From Nemophila menziesii (Eukaryota; Streptophyta; Magnoliopsida; Boraginales; Hydrophyllaceae): 64,000 bases of DNA. Location: assembly GCA_029959085.1 (NCBI GenBank), contig JARWIR010000003.1, positions 32,937,505 to 33,001,504 of the forward strand, given 5' to 3'. Positions 9,459 to 20,940 of the stretch are shown piece after piece; the first letter of the stretch is position 1; every line of letters begins with the position of its first letter. The position numbers and the translations under genes are program-made. The notes beneath the pieces were generated by a model. The model searched no databases. It had not been told where the DNA came from and was given only the letters and a program-made list of their open reading frames with translations.

Positions 9459-11487
9459 TCTATAGTATATTTCAGAGTTTTTTCTACGTCAGCATAAGTG
9501 GTGGTCAGAATTTAATTTAGCTAAACATAAGTGGTGGGCAGGATTTAATCTGGCTAAACATAAGTGGTGGCCAGGATTGATTCTGGCCCCACTTATCATT
9601 AATACCATTAACTAATTTTTGTTTACTTAATAAAAAAAATTATATTTTGAAACAAAAAACCTTAAATCGCTCCCTGAATTCTCTTATTAATTTTTTATTC
9701 TTTTCATAAATCTCTTAAAGTTTTTACTTTATTTATTTTCTCATTTGTTATATCTATATAAAAACCACATTGATCTTTTAAAATAATTTTTTTAAATTGA
9801 AAATGTGGAAGGAGTGTATTACCCTACACGATTTTTCGAAAAGCTAATGAAAAAAAATATATTGAAATATATGTGGAGATAAAAATATTAATAATATCTT
9901 GAAACACTTAAGGACAATTGGGCAAATCTGATTTGGACCTTTACAACCAAATTACAACAAACTGATATTTTGTTTAATAATACTTTAATAGCGCAAATGA
10001 AGTATATTTTATTGTAAAAATATATCAATAAAAGTTACATTATTAATTATAAAAATCTATATTATATTTCAGAGTTTTTTCTACGGTTAAAATTTACCCA
10101 CATAAGTGGTTGCCAGGAGTAAATCTGGCTAAACATAAGTGGTGGCCAGGATTTAATCTGGCTAAACATAAGTGGTGTCCGGGATTGGTTCTGGCCCCAC
10201 TTATCATTACTACCATTAACTAATTTTTGTTTACTTAATAAAAAAACTATATTTTAGAACAAAAAACCTTAAACCACTCCTTTATTTCTCTTTTTTTTTC
10301 TTTCTTTTCATAAATCTCTTAAAGTTTTTACTTTTTTTATTTTCTTATTTGTTATATCTATATAAAAATCACATTGATCTTTTAAAAGAATTTTTTTAAA
10401 TTGGAAATATGGGAGCAGTGTATTACCCTACATGATTTTTGGAAAAGCTAATGAAAGAAAATAATATTGAAATATATGTGGAGATAAAATTAATAATAAT
10501 ATCTTGAAACACTTAAGAACAATTGGGCAAATCCGATTTGAGGCTTTACAACCAAATTACAACAAATTGATATTTTGTTTAATAATACTTAATTAATAGC
10601 GAAAATGAAGTATATTTTATTGTAAAAATATATCAATAAAAGTTACATTATTAATTATAAAAATTATAAGACTATCCCTAAGATTTACCCACATAAGTGG
10701 TGGCCATGAGTAAATCTGGCTAAACATAAGTGGTGACCAGGATTTAATCTGGCTAAACATAAGTATTGGTCAGGATTGATTCTGGTCCCACTTATCATTA
10801 ATACCATTAACTAATCTTTATTTACTTAATAAAAAAATTATATTTTGAAACAAAAAACCTTAAATCACTCCATTATTTCTCTTGTTATTTTTGTATTCTT
10901 CTCATAAATCTCTTAAATTTTTCACTTTTTTTATTTTCTCATTTGTTATATCTATATAAAAACCACATTGATCTTTTAAAAGAAAATTTTTTAAATTGGA
11001 ATTATGGGAGCAGTGTATTACCCTACACGATTTTTCGAAAAGTTAATGAAAGAAAATAATATTGAAATATATGTGGAGATAAAAATAATAATAATATCTT
11101 GAAACACTTAAAGAACAATTGAGCAAATCCGATTTGGACCTTTACAACCAAATTACAACAAATTAATATTTTGTTTAATAATACTTTAATAGCGGAAATG
11201 AAGTAGATTTTATTGTAAAAATATATCAATAAAAGTTACATTATTGATTATAAAAATTATAAGATTATCCTGCATTTAATTTTTTCTATTAATATTTAAA
11301 AATTCTTTATTTCTCCTACCCTTATTTCTCTCATTATTATTTTATTCTTCTCATAAATCTCTCAAATTTTTTAATTTTTTTAATTTTCTCATTTATTGTA
11401 TCTATATAAAAACCAAATTGATCTTTTAAAGATATTTTTTCAAATTGGGAATATGGAAGCAGTGTATTACCCTACACGATTTTTCGA
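9459..11487 (+). repeat. Tandem array of ~597-bp units in the Helitron
   Basis: Three full units start at about 9459, 10056 and 10660, and a partial fourth covers about 11256-11487. Each unit begins with three copies of a ~31-bp minisatellite containing CATAAGTGGTGGCCAGGATT. It continues with shared sequence such as GTGTATTACCCTACACGATT and ends near AAAGTTACATTATTAATTAT. Only units one and two carry the Helitron-like TC terminus. Confidence 0.9.
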
Positions 11488-12760
11488 CCCCTTATCCATA
11501 ACCTTAGACCCTTAACTATCAACCTTAACGTTAACCTTAACCTTAACTTTACCCTTAACCTTAACCTTAACCTTAACCTAAACCAAACCAAAACCCAAAC
11601 CTTAATCTTAATCTTAACCTAAACCCAAACCTTAACCTTAATCTTAACCTTAACCTTAACCTTAACCTTAAACTTAACCTTAACATTAACCTTAACCTTT
11701 AACTTTATTTTTAACTTTAACTTTACCTTTACCTTTACCTTTACCTTAACCTTAACTTGAACCTTAACCTTGACCTTAACCTTGACCTTAACCTTAACCT
11801 TAACCTTAACCTTAACCTTAACCTAAACCTTAACCTTGACCTTAACCTTGACCTTAACCTTAAACTTAAACTATACCTTAACCTTGAACCTCAACCTATT
11901 ATCCATAACCTTAATCCCTTAGCTATTAACCTTATTCTTAACCTTATCCTTGGCCTTAGCCTTAACCTAACCTTGACCTTAAACTTAACCTTAATCTTAA
12001 CCTTAACCTTATCCTTAACATTAACCTTAATCCTAAACTTAACCTTAAACTTAAACCTTAAAACCTTACATTTTAAACCTTAAACCCTAATCTTCATCAT
12101 CACCTTAATCTTAACTATAATCTTAACCCTTAACCTTAAACCTTAAACCTTACCTTGACCTTGAACCTTAAACCTTACAACCTTATCTTCATCTTCACTT
12201 TAACCTTAACCCTTAAATCTTAACCCTTGAATCTCAAGCCTTAACCTTTACATTCACCTTCATCTTAAGTTTAACCTAAACCTTAACCATAACCTTAACC
12301 TTGAAGTTAAAACTTAACCTTAATCTTGAACCTTGAACCTTGAACTTTGAACCTTAAACATTAAACCTTAAACCTTAACCTCACACTTAACCTTAACTTT
12401 AAACCTTAACCTTAACTTTCATCTTAAATTTAACCTTAACCTTAAACAGATAAAGAATTATCGCGCTAATATTCGACCTTAAACCTGGAATTTTGTTAAA
12501 CCTTAAACGTTTAATCTTAAACCTTAACTCTAACTTAACCTTAATCTTAGAGTTAAATTTAACCTTAACCTTGACTTAAAATTTAACCTTAACCCTTAAC
12601 TTTAACCTTAACTTTAACCTTAAAATTAACCTCATCCTTAACCTTGACCTAAACCTTAACCCTAACCCTAACCTTAACCTTAAACTCAACCTTAACCTTA
12701 ACCTAACCTTCTTCTTGATGAGCAACAAAAGAAAAACCTGAACCCTAACTTTAACCTTGA
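11488..12760 (+). repeat. Interstitial telomere-like (CCTTAA)n array, degenerate
   Basis: About 1.3 kb is dominated by the hexamer CCTTAA (AACCTT) with many variants, including short CCCTAA runs near 12660 and CCTTGA variants. It is neither the canonical plant telomere repeat CCCTAAA nor a pure vertebrate-type one. Long ORFs across it encode only Leu/Asn/Lys/Arg-type low-complexity peptides and are not genes. Confidence 0.9.
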
Positions 12761-12816
12761 CCTTCACCCTTGGAACCTGTGTTCAATTTCCATTAACAAA
12801 ACAATTTTTTTCTTCA

Positions 12817-12843
12817 GTGTCTTCAGACACGGGTTTTACCTAG
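12817..12843 (+). other. Helitron 3' terminus (hairpin plus CTAG)
   Basis: Stem GTGTC/GACAC with loop TTCA, then GGGTTTTACCTAG, then a host T. It matches, in structure and largely in sequence, the minus-strand terminus at 58705-58735. Confidence 0.75.
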
Positions 12844-13172
12844 TATACTAATATATCAAAATGGCTCTGCTTAATCATTTTAATAAGAAATACTAACATC
12901 ATATAATCTGATCCTTGCTAGTAAAGGACATAATATTCATATAATTTCTAGCAAATCACTAAGACAGCATAATACTATTTAATACAATATTAAAAAAAAA
13001 ATTAGTTTGCTATCGGTCTGGTCCGGTCTGGTTCGGACCGGTTCTGCTCTCCTATTTTTTTTAAAACCGGACCGATACACTATTCAACCGGTCCGGACCG
13101 ATTCTCTTCGCACTGTAGTTTCGGTCCGGTCCGATCCGGTCCGGTGGACCGGTTCTCCAGGGCTGTTAGCCA
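12844..13172. repeat. GGTCCGG-rich repeat element, right half
   Basis: After a non-repetitive AT-rich stretch, 13010-13165 is dense in CGGTCCGGTCCGATCCGG-type sequence and ends in GGTTCTCCAGGGCTG. It mirrors the block at 9056-9240 across the Helitron. Confidence 0.5.
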
Positions 13173-13382
13173 GGTTGAATCATAAGGAACATATTATACT
13201 TTTCTAAAGGAACGAATTATTTTACATTAATTTTTCAAAAGAAATTACATCAAATATTGAATTTAGAAGATTTTATATTTCAATGAAATGGTGGATTTAT
13301 AAAAGGTTAAAGTACATATACCAATAAAAAAAGGTTAAACAAACATATATAAACACCAAATTTTAAAGTTATAAATTAAAAT

Positions 13383-14081
13383 TGACTGAGGCATATTCAA
13401 AAGGTGGCCTCTCAGAAGTGGCGGACTAGAAGCTAAGCTAAGATAGCTTAATGAAGAGTAATGATATTTGTCACCCTTTTTGTATCACCCTTTTATCACC
13501 TCCTACGTGTATGCCTACATGTACCAATGAATTGATTTATCTATCTTATTTAATTTTTCTCTATCTTCTATTCAAGAAAATCAGAACATATATATAGAAA
13601 TGTGATAAAAGGGTAACATGAAAAGGGGTGACAAATATCATTACTCCTTAATGAAATAGTAGTACGCATGTTTAGAGGTTCGAAACTCGATAGGGATCCT
13701 CTCAAAACCTCTAAAATGTTTTAGATGCTTGTAGCGTAATATAAATGGTAGGAGGATATTTTAGAATATAATAATATATTCTAGATTACTATAGAAGATA
13801 TGAAATGTGATAAAATCTTCTAGAAGGTAGCTAGTATGTAGGGATTCTAATACCTACTCTTGTAGTATAATAGCGCGGACTAGCCTTATTTGTAAACACA
13901 CCAAAAAAGTTATCCAATAGCAATACAAAACCTGTCTCTCAACTCTTTATATTGTATCTTATCTCTTTTCTTCCAAAGGTTCTTTTATGATCTTTTAGAC
14001 TGATCTAACTCAATGTGTTGGGATTTGGTTAGGAGCTGCACGGTTCGTATGAGATTTCAAGATGGCAAAACTCTACATCCA
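13383..14081 (+). repeat. 5' LTR of the gypsy element (with MITE inserted)
   Basis: It shares ATGTTTAGAGG, TCTAGAAGGTAGCTAGTATG and AGTTATYCAATAGCAATAC with 31557-32470. Minus the MITE and one target copy it is about 500 bp. Its end (CCA, 14081) is followed by TGACAAGTGG, the place of a degenerate primer-binding site. The start at 13383 is from alignment by eye. Confidence 0.75.
13456..13646. mobile_element. Mutator-type MITE, copy 1 (191 bp)
   Basis: The terminal inverted repeats start GAGTAATGATATTTGTCACC and end with its reverse complement, with a short AT-rich core between. The element is flanked by a perfect 9-bp direct repeat CTTAATGAA (13447-13455 and 13647-13655). A 9-bp duplication is the signature of Mutator-like transposases. 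It is inserted in the 5' LTR of the gypsy element. A second copy lies at 45067-45310. Confidence 0.92.
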
Positions 14082-14114
14082 TGACAAGTGGTTACAAAGT
14101 GTGGATCGTGAACA

Positions 14115-15063
14115 ATGGTGCAAGATCCCAAGAGTGTAGATGTTGAAATCATGACTATTACGAAGGAAAGGAAGAACAAGTCTCTTGCAAGTTCGATGAA
14201 TGAGTTGTGGTGCTTGGATGAAAGGCTCTCGAAGCTTGAAAGTAACTTGGTAGAGAACGTGGTGTTGACCGAGGAGGCGACTGACAAGATGAAGGAATGT
14301 AATGGCATGGAGTTGTTTGAGCGGGCCATTTCCTAAAAGGAGGATGGTAAGGTTCTTAAGGAAGAAAATCTTTCCATGGTAGATGTTTCTATCGACGTTG
14401 TAGGGAAAAATTGAAGAACTTTCAAGAACTCGTCACGGGGATGATGAACAAGTTGAAGACTAATTATGAGACCCTGAAGGCTGACATAACTTCTTCCATG
14501 GTAGCGCTTAGCAATGGAGTTGTGAATGCTTCCAAACTGATGCATAGTACTAAGCCGAAGATGTTCAACGGGGTGAGGAACGTTAAGGACTTGGAGAACT
14601 TCTTGTGGGGAATGGAGCAATACTTTTTTGTTTTCAACATCCATGACGATGCGGTTAAACTTTGTACGACTCCACTATACTTGAATGACGTAGGAACTCT
14701 ATGGTGGAGAAGATGTTTGAGTGACATTGAACGTGGGACTTGTATCATGGAGACATGGGTTGATTTCAAGAAGAAAACAAGAAACAATTCTACCCGTAGA
14801 ACATAGAATATGAAACTCGTGGGAGACTGAGACAGTTGACTCACAAGGATAGCATTCTTGCATATGTAAAGGATTTTCAAGAACTTACGCTCAAGGTGAG
14901 TGAACTATCAGACAAATATGCTTTATTCATGTTTTTTGATGGTATACAACCATGGGCAAGGCAAGAATTGAAACGACGTGGGGTGCAAAACCTAGCTTCG
15001 ACCATTGATGAAGCCGAAGGCTTGGTAGAGTACTCGAAGAAAGAGGAACAAACCAACAAGTGA
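14115..15063 (+). pseudogene. Ty3/gypsy gag (retrotrans_gag), frameshifted
   Basis: Three plus-strand pieces in three different frames (14115-14336, 14411-14806, 14836-15063) together read as a gypsy gag. The recognisable parts are KPKMFNGVRNVKDLENFLWG, LWWRR..DIERG and VKDFQELTLKVSELSDK, followed by QELKRRGVQNLASTIDEAE. A GGGQL-type segment continues to about 15210, where an Athila-like element interrupts it. Not functional. Confidence 0.82.
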
Positions 15064-15221
15064 AGGAGACAAGGCAAAACAAAATACAACAAATGAACTA
15101 CTGGAGTAGTTCCTTACAAAAAAGGTACATCATTTCTGGGTTCAAGTGGTTCTAAATCTTTCTTCTCAAGAGATCAGAATAGTGGAAAGGGAGGTGGTCA
15201 ACTTAGGCTGTAAGGGGGGAA

Positions 15222-18200
15222 TGTTGTTGATGTCTCTCTTTTTTTGATGGATTAATCCATTCATGAGACATTATTTTGGGAGTTTATTGGGCCTAAGTGA
15301 GGTATTTTTCCCTAGTAATTGCTATATTGTACTTTTGTCTCTTGTTTTGGTCATAATGTTATTTATAGAGCTATTGTACCTTAATTGTGTATTAAGTATG
15401 TAGCTTTTAGGTACATGGTTGGTAAAAGGTACAAAGATGAAGAGAAGAAGTAAAAAAGTCAATATAAACCCCAAGTCAAGGCAGAATTTAAGCTCATAGT
15501 CGCTTTGGGAATTTGAAGCATTTGCTACAGAAATCTTTGCACCGTATTGTTTCAGTCACTATGAAATATTTGTGAGATCTTTGGACATAATTCCTTTTTT
15601 TACAAATAGAGCTTGAAGTCAGTGTCACTGGGAGTGACAGAAGTCAATTTGGAGTTAAGATGAAGAAGTTATGCCATTTGCTTTACCGTAACTTGAACTA
15701 GAATTTTGTTAAGTGAAAATGGTTTGGGCCCTTTCTAAACCTATTTAAGTGGGCCAAAGGGGGCCCAAAAGTTTTTAACTCATATATAAGTCATTTAGCA
15801 TCCTCCAAAGCACACACAACTCAAAATCAGTCAGTTTATTTCATATTTCACAAGGGGAGCAAGAGCAGAAGAGCTGGGGAGGAGAAAAAAGGGTTTGTCC
15901 ATAAACCTAACATTCTTCCCCAACGATTCATCATTTTATTGTTTCTAAATAGTAATTTATCTTTATTGAATATGATTTTGTCATTATTTTTAATTATTTT
16001 TCTTTATTTTAGTATGAACTAAACCCTCATTGCTTAAGGTTTCTTATGAAAGAATCTATGCTTAGTTGGTTAATTAATTTATTGTAAAGTGTTTAATTGA
16101 GTTTGGTTTAATTATTGATTCAATTGACTATGAGTTTCTTTTAATACTACCTATGTTTTTAATTATTTTGTCCAAGTAGCGGGTAGCTTGAGTAATTAAA
16201 TTCGGCACCGATATGGGTTTTTAATTGTGTGTATATGGTGTCGCCTAGGGCGTGATAAAATAATAGATAAAATAAACTCAAATAAACACCCTAGGCTAGC
16301 ACGGTTCTGCAAGTATACATGACGTATGCAAGTTTTACTGATAAATAAGATTAGTTCCTCAGAGACTACGAAAGTTAGGAAGAACTTATGCAATTTATCA
16401 AGTGCAAATAAGAAAGCTAGATCAGATAATACGCAAATAAAATAAAAGAAAAATAGATTTTTGTTTGGTTTTTGAATATGAAAATTAAACTAATAAAGTA
16501 AAGACATAAAATTAAATGCAAAGAGAAGAAGATAGTATGAGAGTTTAGCTCGAGAAATTAGCAAGTAATCCCCACTAACCTTGTTTATTCTAAACATGTA
16601 AGGGTGAATCATGTAGTATTGCAATAATCAGGATTCTAAATTCCTACATACACCCGGAGAGAGAATAGGTAGGCTACGACACAACCACGAGGTGGCCTTA
16701 AATAGGGTTATCCTACGCCACTAGGTTACTAAGCAGGTCTTTCCTTCAATTGGTGATATGGTGATTAAAACAAACCCTAATGATTATCTAGTTAGGCTAG
16801 TGTTGTCAGGACCAATTCCTTATTCTAGACGTTATGTGGTGTTTCAGTAGTTAAACACCCCTTCTGGGCGACCATCTAACTACTATTAAGGTAATCCTAT
16901 ACGTAGGCCTCCGCAAGGAAAACAGACAATAAATCAAAACACATAAACATAGAATAAAACATGAATTTAAATTAAATACGATGGTATCCCAAATTAGATA
17001 GATTTAAAACAAGAACTAGGGTTCATACATATATGCTAAATCTCAAGCTAAAATTATTTAGTTCATACTGAAGAAAGAAAATAAAACAATTACAATTTCG
17101 AAGGTTGAAGACGACATAATATGGTGTTAAGCTCCTTCCAGACTTCTCTTCTTGTGTTGTCAGCTTCCTCTTGGCTTAAGGTTTGCCAAGGATATGTTTC
17201 TTCTGATTAAAGGGTGTATTTATAGGGTATAGTAAACCCTAAAACGTTTTCTTGGAGTGGAAGACAAGTAACTTGGACTCTAGCCCAACTCAAATTTGTA
17301 ACCCTAAAATATAGAAAAGGTAAGATTTCGGTGCTGTTTTGTGTTGACCGTAACTCCTTCAATACGTATCCGTTTGACGCGTTCCAATTGTCGAAACTGA
17401 TCATCTCGGAAAGCTCTATAACTTTGATTCAGACCATTTTTTCAAATTCCTATCCAATCTTGAGTTATGATCCCTTTTATGTTCGTAGCTGCTGGAATTC
17501 AGATTTATTTGACAGCTTTATCTTTTCCTTTTTTATATTTCTTTCCTTTATCTCTAATTTCCATGTTTATCTTCTTTCCCTTATCTCTTAGAATTAACTT
17601 GGCATCTAATTAATTACCATATATCTTTAAAGCTTCATAATCAACAAACAATTAAACCCAATATGCTTTAAAAATAATAAATAATTAAATCAAGACACGA
17701 AATAGGAAAGTGTACTAAATCATGAGAAAATCGACCTATATCCTAATAAATAGACCTAAAATGATGTATCCAACTAAGATTAGTTCATCACAAATGGGGA
17801 GACATCGGTATAGCGTATAGGCGCCTAGTGTGAGGTATTGAACAAGGAGGTCTTGCCCAATTAGGTGGTCAATAGGGTTAGAACCCATTTCACCGGAAAC
17901 CATTCCTAGGGTCACCTGAAAAGGGTCTCTAATGGTAAAAGGTTGCCTGCTAAGTTATAGACCGAAGTTAGAAGGATAGTTGAGTCCCGACTAATGTAAA
18001 ATTCACCAACTCGCCATTATAAATAGAACTATTAACTAGGAGCATAGGTAATTACAAGCAATTTTTAAAGCAACTTTCTCATACCTAGTTCATCCTTTAT
18101 TTATTTACTTATTTACTTTGATTGTTAGTTTAATCCATTCTCCATTATTACATTATTTATTAATCATTTGAAAACCCAAATAAACATTTTCTTATTCAAG

Positions 18201-18388
18201 TTTTACTAGTTACATATTCCTATTACAAGCTCTACACAATTACAATTTTCAAATCATAATAATTTACACTGATAATCTTCGTGGCAAATGATATGACCCT
18301 ACTTATCAATTTATACTTGTCATAGATCTGTACGCTGCGCAGAGTCGCCTTTTCTAGTGTTGAATTATTATATAACCTCTAGTAGGCG
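15222..18388 (+). mobile_element. LTR of an Athila/Tat-like gypsy element (interrupted)
   Basis: It starts TGTTGTTGATG at 15222 and ends before a degenerate tRNA-Asp-type primer site (GCGTTGTTGTTGGGGAT near 18397). It shares the order GGAGTTTATTGGGCCTAAGTG, ATGGTTGRYAAAAG, AAGAAGTTATGCCATTTGCT and ATAGGCGCYTRGTGTG with 55694-57176. A dispersed repeat (16196-17795) splits it; without that it is about 1.57 kb. A PPT-like AAGGGGGGAA lies immediately before the start. Confidence 0.75.
16196..17795 (+). repeat. Dispersed repeat family, copy A
   Basis: About 1.6 kb. It shares ordered landmarks with copies at 33340-35090 and 37960/45976-47480: a TCTGCAAGTATAC-like start, GAGAGTTTAGCTCGAGAA, TAATCCYCACTARCCTTG, GATTATCTAGTTAGGC, ATGTGKTGT and a final CCTAAAATGAT block. 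All copies have the same orientation. No coding sequence was recognised. It interrupts the Athila-like LTR. Family assignment unknown; boundaries are approximate. Confidence 0.65.
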
Positions 18389-18589
18389 AACAAGTAAATA
18401 GCGTTGTTGTTGGGGATTATAGTGTAGACTTTTGTGTTTTTATTTTAGTATAGAAGTGTCTAGTATGTTTTTGGTTTTACGTTGTTCTTGTTTTTGTCTC
18501 TTCACAGATTCACGGGTTTTGGTGTATGCTCTCGGAGGTTGCTTCGGGACCAAATAAAGAGAGAAAGAACAAGGAAAATGCAAGTAGTA

Positions 18590-19601
18590 ACAGCTAATCT
18601 TGACCCACCACCTGGTTTTAAGGTCAATGAGAATTAGGTGAACCCACCGGTAAAAGATTATCCACCAGAGGGTGTTCACAACAATGTTCAACAAGGAGTG
18701 AACTTGAATGGAGTCAATCCACCAAATGGATCCAATCATCAATTACTAGGCATCCCTGAGCCAGGAGTGCATTTTCCGTGTTCAACCTTTGGGGATTTTC
18801 GCTCCAGCTATAAAAGTCGCATGTTTTAAGCTCGGCATAGGTATGTTAAATGAATTCAGGAATTATAGTGTAGCCGCCAACCAAGATCCAGTACGTGTTA
18901 TTCAGAAGGTCATGCAGATATGTGACACCTACATTACTTAAGGCGTTACAAGGGAATATATGTACTACTTCATGCTCCAGATTTTCTTAACCAGAGGTGC
19001 AAGTGAGTGGCTAGATAGAAAACCATCTGATACTATCCTTAATTGGGATGCACTTCAAGCAAGTTTTTTCAATCATTTCTATCCACAGAGTATGAGATTG
19101 AAAGACCAAGTTGAGCTTGCAAATTTCAATCAAGAAGTTTAGAAGAGCTTAGGGTAGACATGGACTAAATTTCTACAACAGTTAGCAAAGTTCCCTCTTC
19201 ATGAGTACACTCCCTTGATGCAACTCTTGATGTTTTATAAGGGACTAGATGGAAGTGAAAGGTTACGAGTTAATAATCTCGGTGGTGGTGGTTTTGTGTC
19301 AATGGATCCTATTCAGGCCACGCAAGCAATGCATAAAATTATTGATACTAAAAAAAGTTGGCTAGTGACACGAGCACAAAGAGGTGTTTTACATGTAATA
19401 ATGATAATGTGATACATGTCTTGACATTGGAAAATCAAATGAAAAAGTTGGCTATGGTTGTTAAGGAAGGATTACAAAATAAACAGAAAGAAGTGAAAGT
19501 TGTACAAGAATCCTTTGGATGTTCACTTTGTGGTGCTAATGATCATGTTTTAGAGAAGTGTCAATGCAACCAAGAATCTGTGGCATTTATATATAATCTT
19601 G
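18590..19601 (+). pseudogene. Athila/Tat-like gag, 5' part
   Basis: Recognisable gag: FLTRGASEWLDRKPSDTI, NWDALQASFFNHFYPQSMRL, then LMQLLMFYKGLDGSERLRVN and MDPIQATQAMHKI. A CX2C-type knuckle (CSLCGANDHVLEKC) follows near 19520. The frame is broken by stops (for example near 18637, 19142 and 19155) and shifts near 19360-19410. It is interrupted at 19602 by the Copia insertion and resumes at 27238. Not functional. Confidence 0.82.
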
Positions 19602-19606
19602 GTAAC

Positions 19607-20767
19607 TGATATTCTATATGCGTCCTAGAAGGGCGGTTGAATAGGACAATGGAAATTAATCGGCTAATTTTATTTCAAGTAAATAAAATTAAAAGCTAAT
19701 TTGAATCCTATTGTTTTAGCAAACTAAATAGTTAAGAACTAGATAATCCTAAAAGACAATATTATCAAACTATTCATGTAAGCATTTTATCAAGCATATA
19801 GAGTGCGGAAAAGTAAAGAGTGTAGGGATAGAAAGATACACAACGATGTATAGTGGTTCGGTTTCCCTACATCCACTACCTAAGGAAGCCTCCTTAGGAT
19901 TTGCAAGATTCTCAACTAATCTTCGTAACTCTTTAACCCGGGTGAGATTACAAACCCATTACAACCACTTCAAAAACCTTGAAGGAAATACACTTGTGTT
20001 ATCACCAACACAAGGAACCAAGTATAGAACCTATACTCACACTACTATCTTAATCTATTACAAGAACTAAGAGGAAAGGAAAAGTGTTTAGGGGTGTTAT
20101 AATAGCTTGAACTAAACTCCTAAATGAGTGGATATAAACTATGTAGCTTGAGGAATGAATATGACTTGAATGCTCCTTTGAAACCTTCTTGAATGATAAT
20201 ATTAATTGCTCTTAAGATTGGTAGATGGAAGGGATGAGTTGTGTCTTGAATGAGCTTCAATTTATAGCTGAAATAAGCTTCCAACGGTCAAAAGTCTTCT
20301 CTCTAACGGATAGATTTAAACTCCAACGGATATAAGCTTTGTCCTCTTCTAATAGTGCAGAAACCCTTTCTTGCGGTGTACCGCTGATATGGTCCGGTGT
20401 ACCGCACGACTCAACGTCTTGATTTCATAGCATACTGACGGGCTACCCTATGCACCGTAATCCTGGTCCGCACCTTTGGTCCGGTGTACCGCGCCTCAGT
20501 CCGGTGTACCGCACATTTTCTTAGCTTACTGGTCGGACTAGCTTATGCACCGCGCCTTTGGTCCGTGGTACTGCGGTGTACCGCAGGTCTTGTCCGGTGT
20601 ACCGCGACGCTGTTCTAATGAAGCTCAAGCTTAAGATCAAGGATTTAAAGACAACTAATATAATGAGGGGTTTTGGAAAACCTTTAAAAGTGATACCAAA
20701 TGAATTTTAGTTTAAATGATGATTTGTCGAATATTAAAACGGGAATAAAAACAAGGTGAGGCTAACA
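19607..20767 (-). repeat. 3' LTR of young Copia
   Basis: Starts TGATATTC and ends GCTAACA (plus-strand reading). It contains six copies of CGGTGTACCGC between 20373 and 20610, some as the palindrome GCGGTGTACCGC. The 74-codon ORF inside both LTRs shows no known domain and is judged spurious. Confidence 0.95.
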
Positions 20768-20940
20768 ATCTCCCCCTTTTTGATGTTTGACAAATCATAA
20801 ACTTTTGAAGATGCCTTAGATAAAGTTTTAATCAAAAAACTCCCCCTCAACCTAATCACTAGAGTTTTTAGAAAAACTCCCCCTCACAAAATGCATTTAA
20901 AAAAGTTTAACTAGAATTTCTCCCCCTTTGTCAACAACAA
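20768..20940 (-). other. Polypurine tract and repeated PPT-like motifs
   Basis: On the minus strand AAAAAGGGGGAGATT abuts the 3' LTR. Three further GGGGGAG motifs lie within 170 bp (near 20841, 20877 and 20921). The one at the LTR edge is the likely plus-strand primer. The repeats resemble the multiple PPT arrangement described for SIRE-type elements. Confidence 0.65.

Larger units (their letters stand above)
9459..12843 (+). mobile_element. Non-autonomous Helitron with tandem repeats and telomere-like array
   Basis: The 5' terminus begins with TC (TCTATAGTATATTTC at 9459), and a second, nearly identical start (TCTATATTATATTTC) occurs at 10056. The 3' terminus has a small hairpin (GTGTC/GACAC, 12817-12830), then GGGTTTTACCTAG ending in CTAG at 12843. 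The flanking bases are A (9458) and T (12844), the known Helitron A^T insertion context. There are no inverted repeats and no target duplication. No RepHel-coding sequence is present, so it would depend on a helper. The interior is ~597-bp tandem units (9459-11487) followed by a CCTTAA array (11488-12760). Confidence 0.75.

Noticed and set aside
9459..11487. CRISPR-like array of regularly spaced repeats
   Set aside because: The plant nuclear context, ~597-bp period and conserved inter-repeat sequence show tandem Helitron units, not repeat-spacer structure.
11488..12760. True chromosome end or fused telomere
   Set aside because: The repeat is CCTTAA, not the plant CCCTAAA; the array lies inside an element with Helitron ends, and unique-type sequence continues on both sides.
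11757..12767. Long ORFs on both strands across the CCTTAA array
   Set aside because: Hexamer periodicity leaves all frames open; the products are dipeptide-like low-complexity strings with no domain.
19846..20070. 74-codon ORF repeated in both LTRs (also 26311-26535)
   Set aside because: Identical because the LTRs are near-identical; it lies antisense to element transcription and shows no domain.
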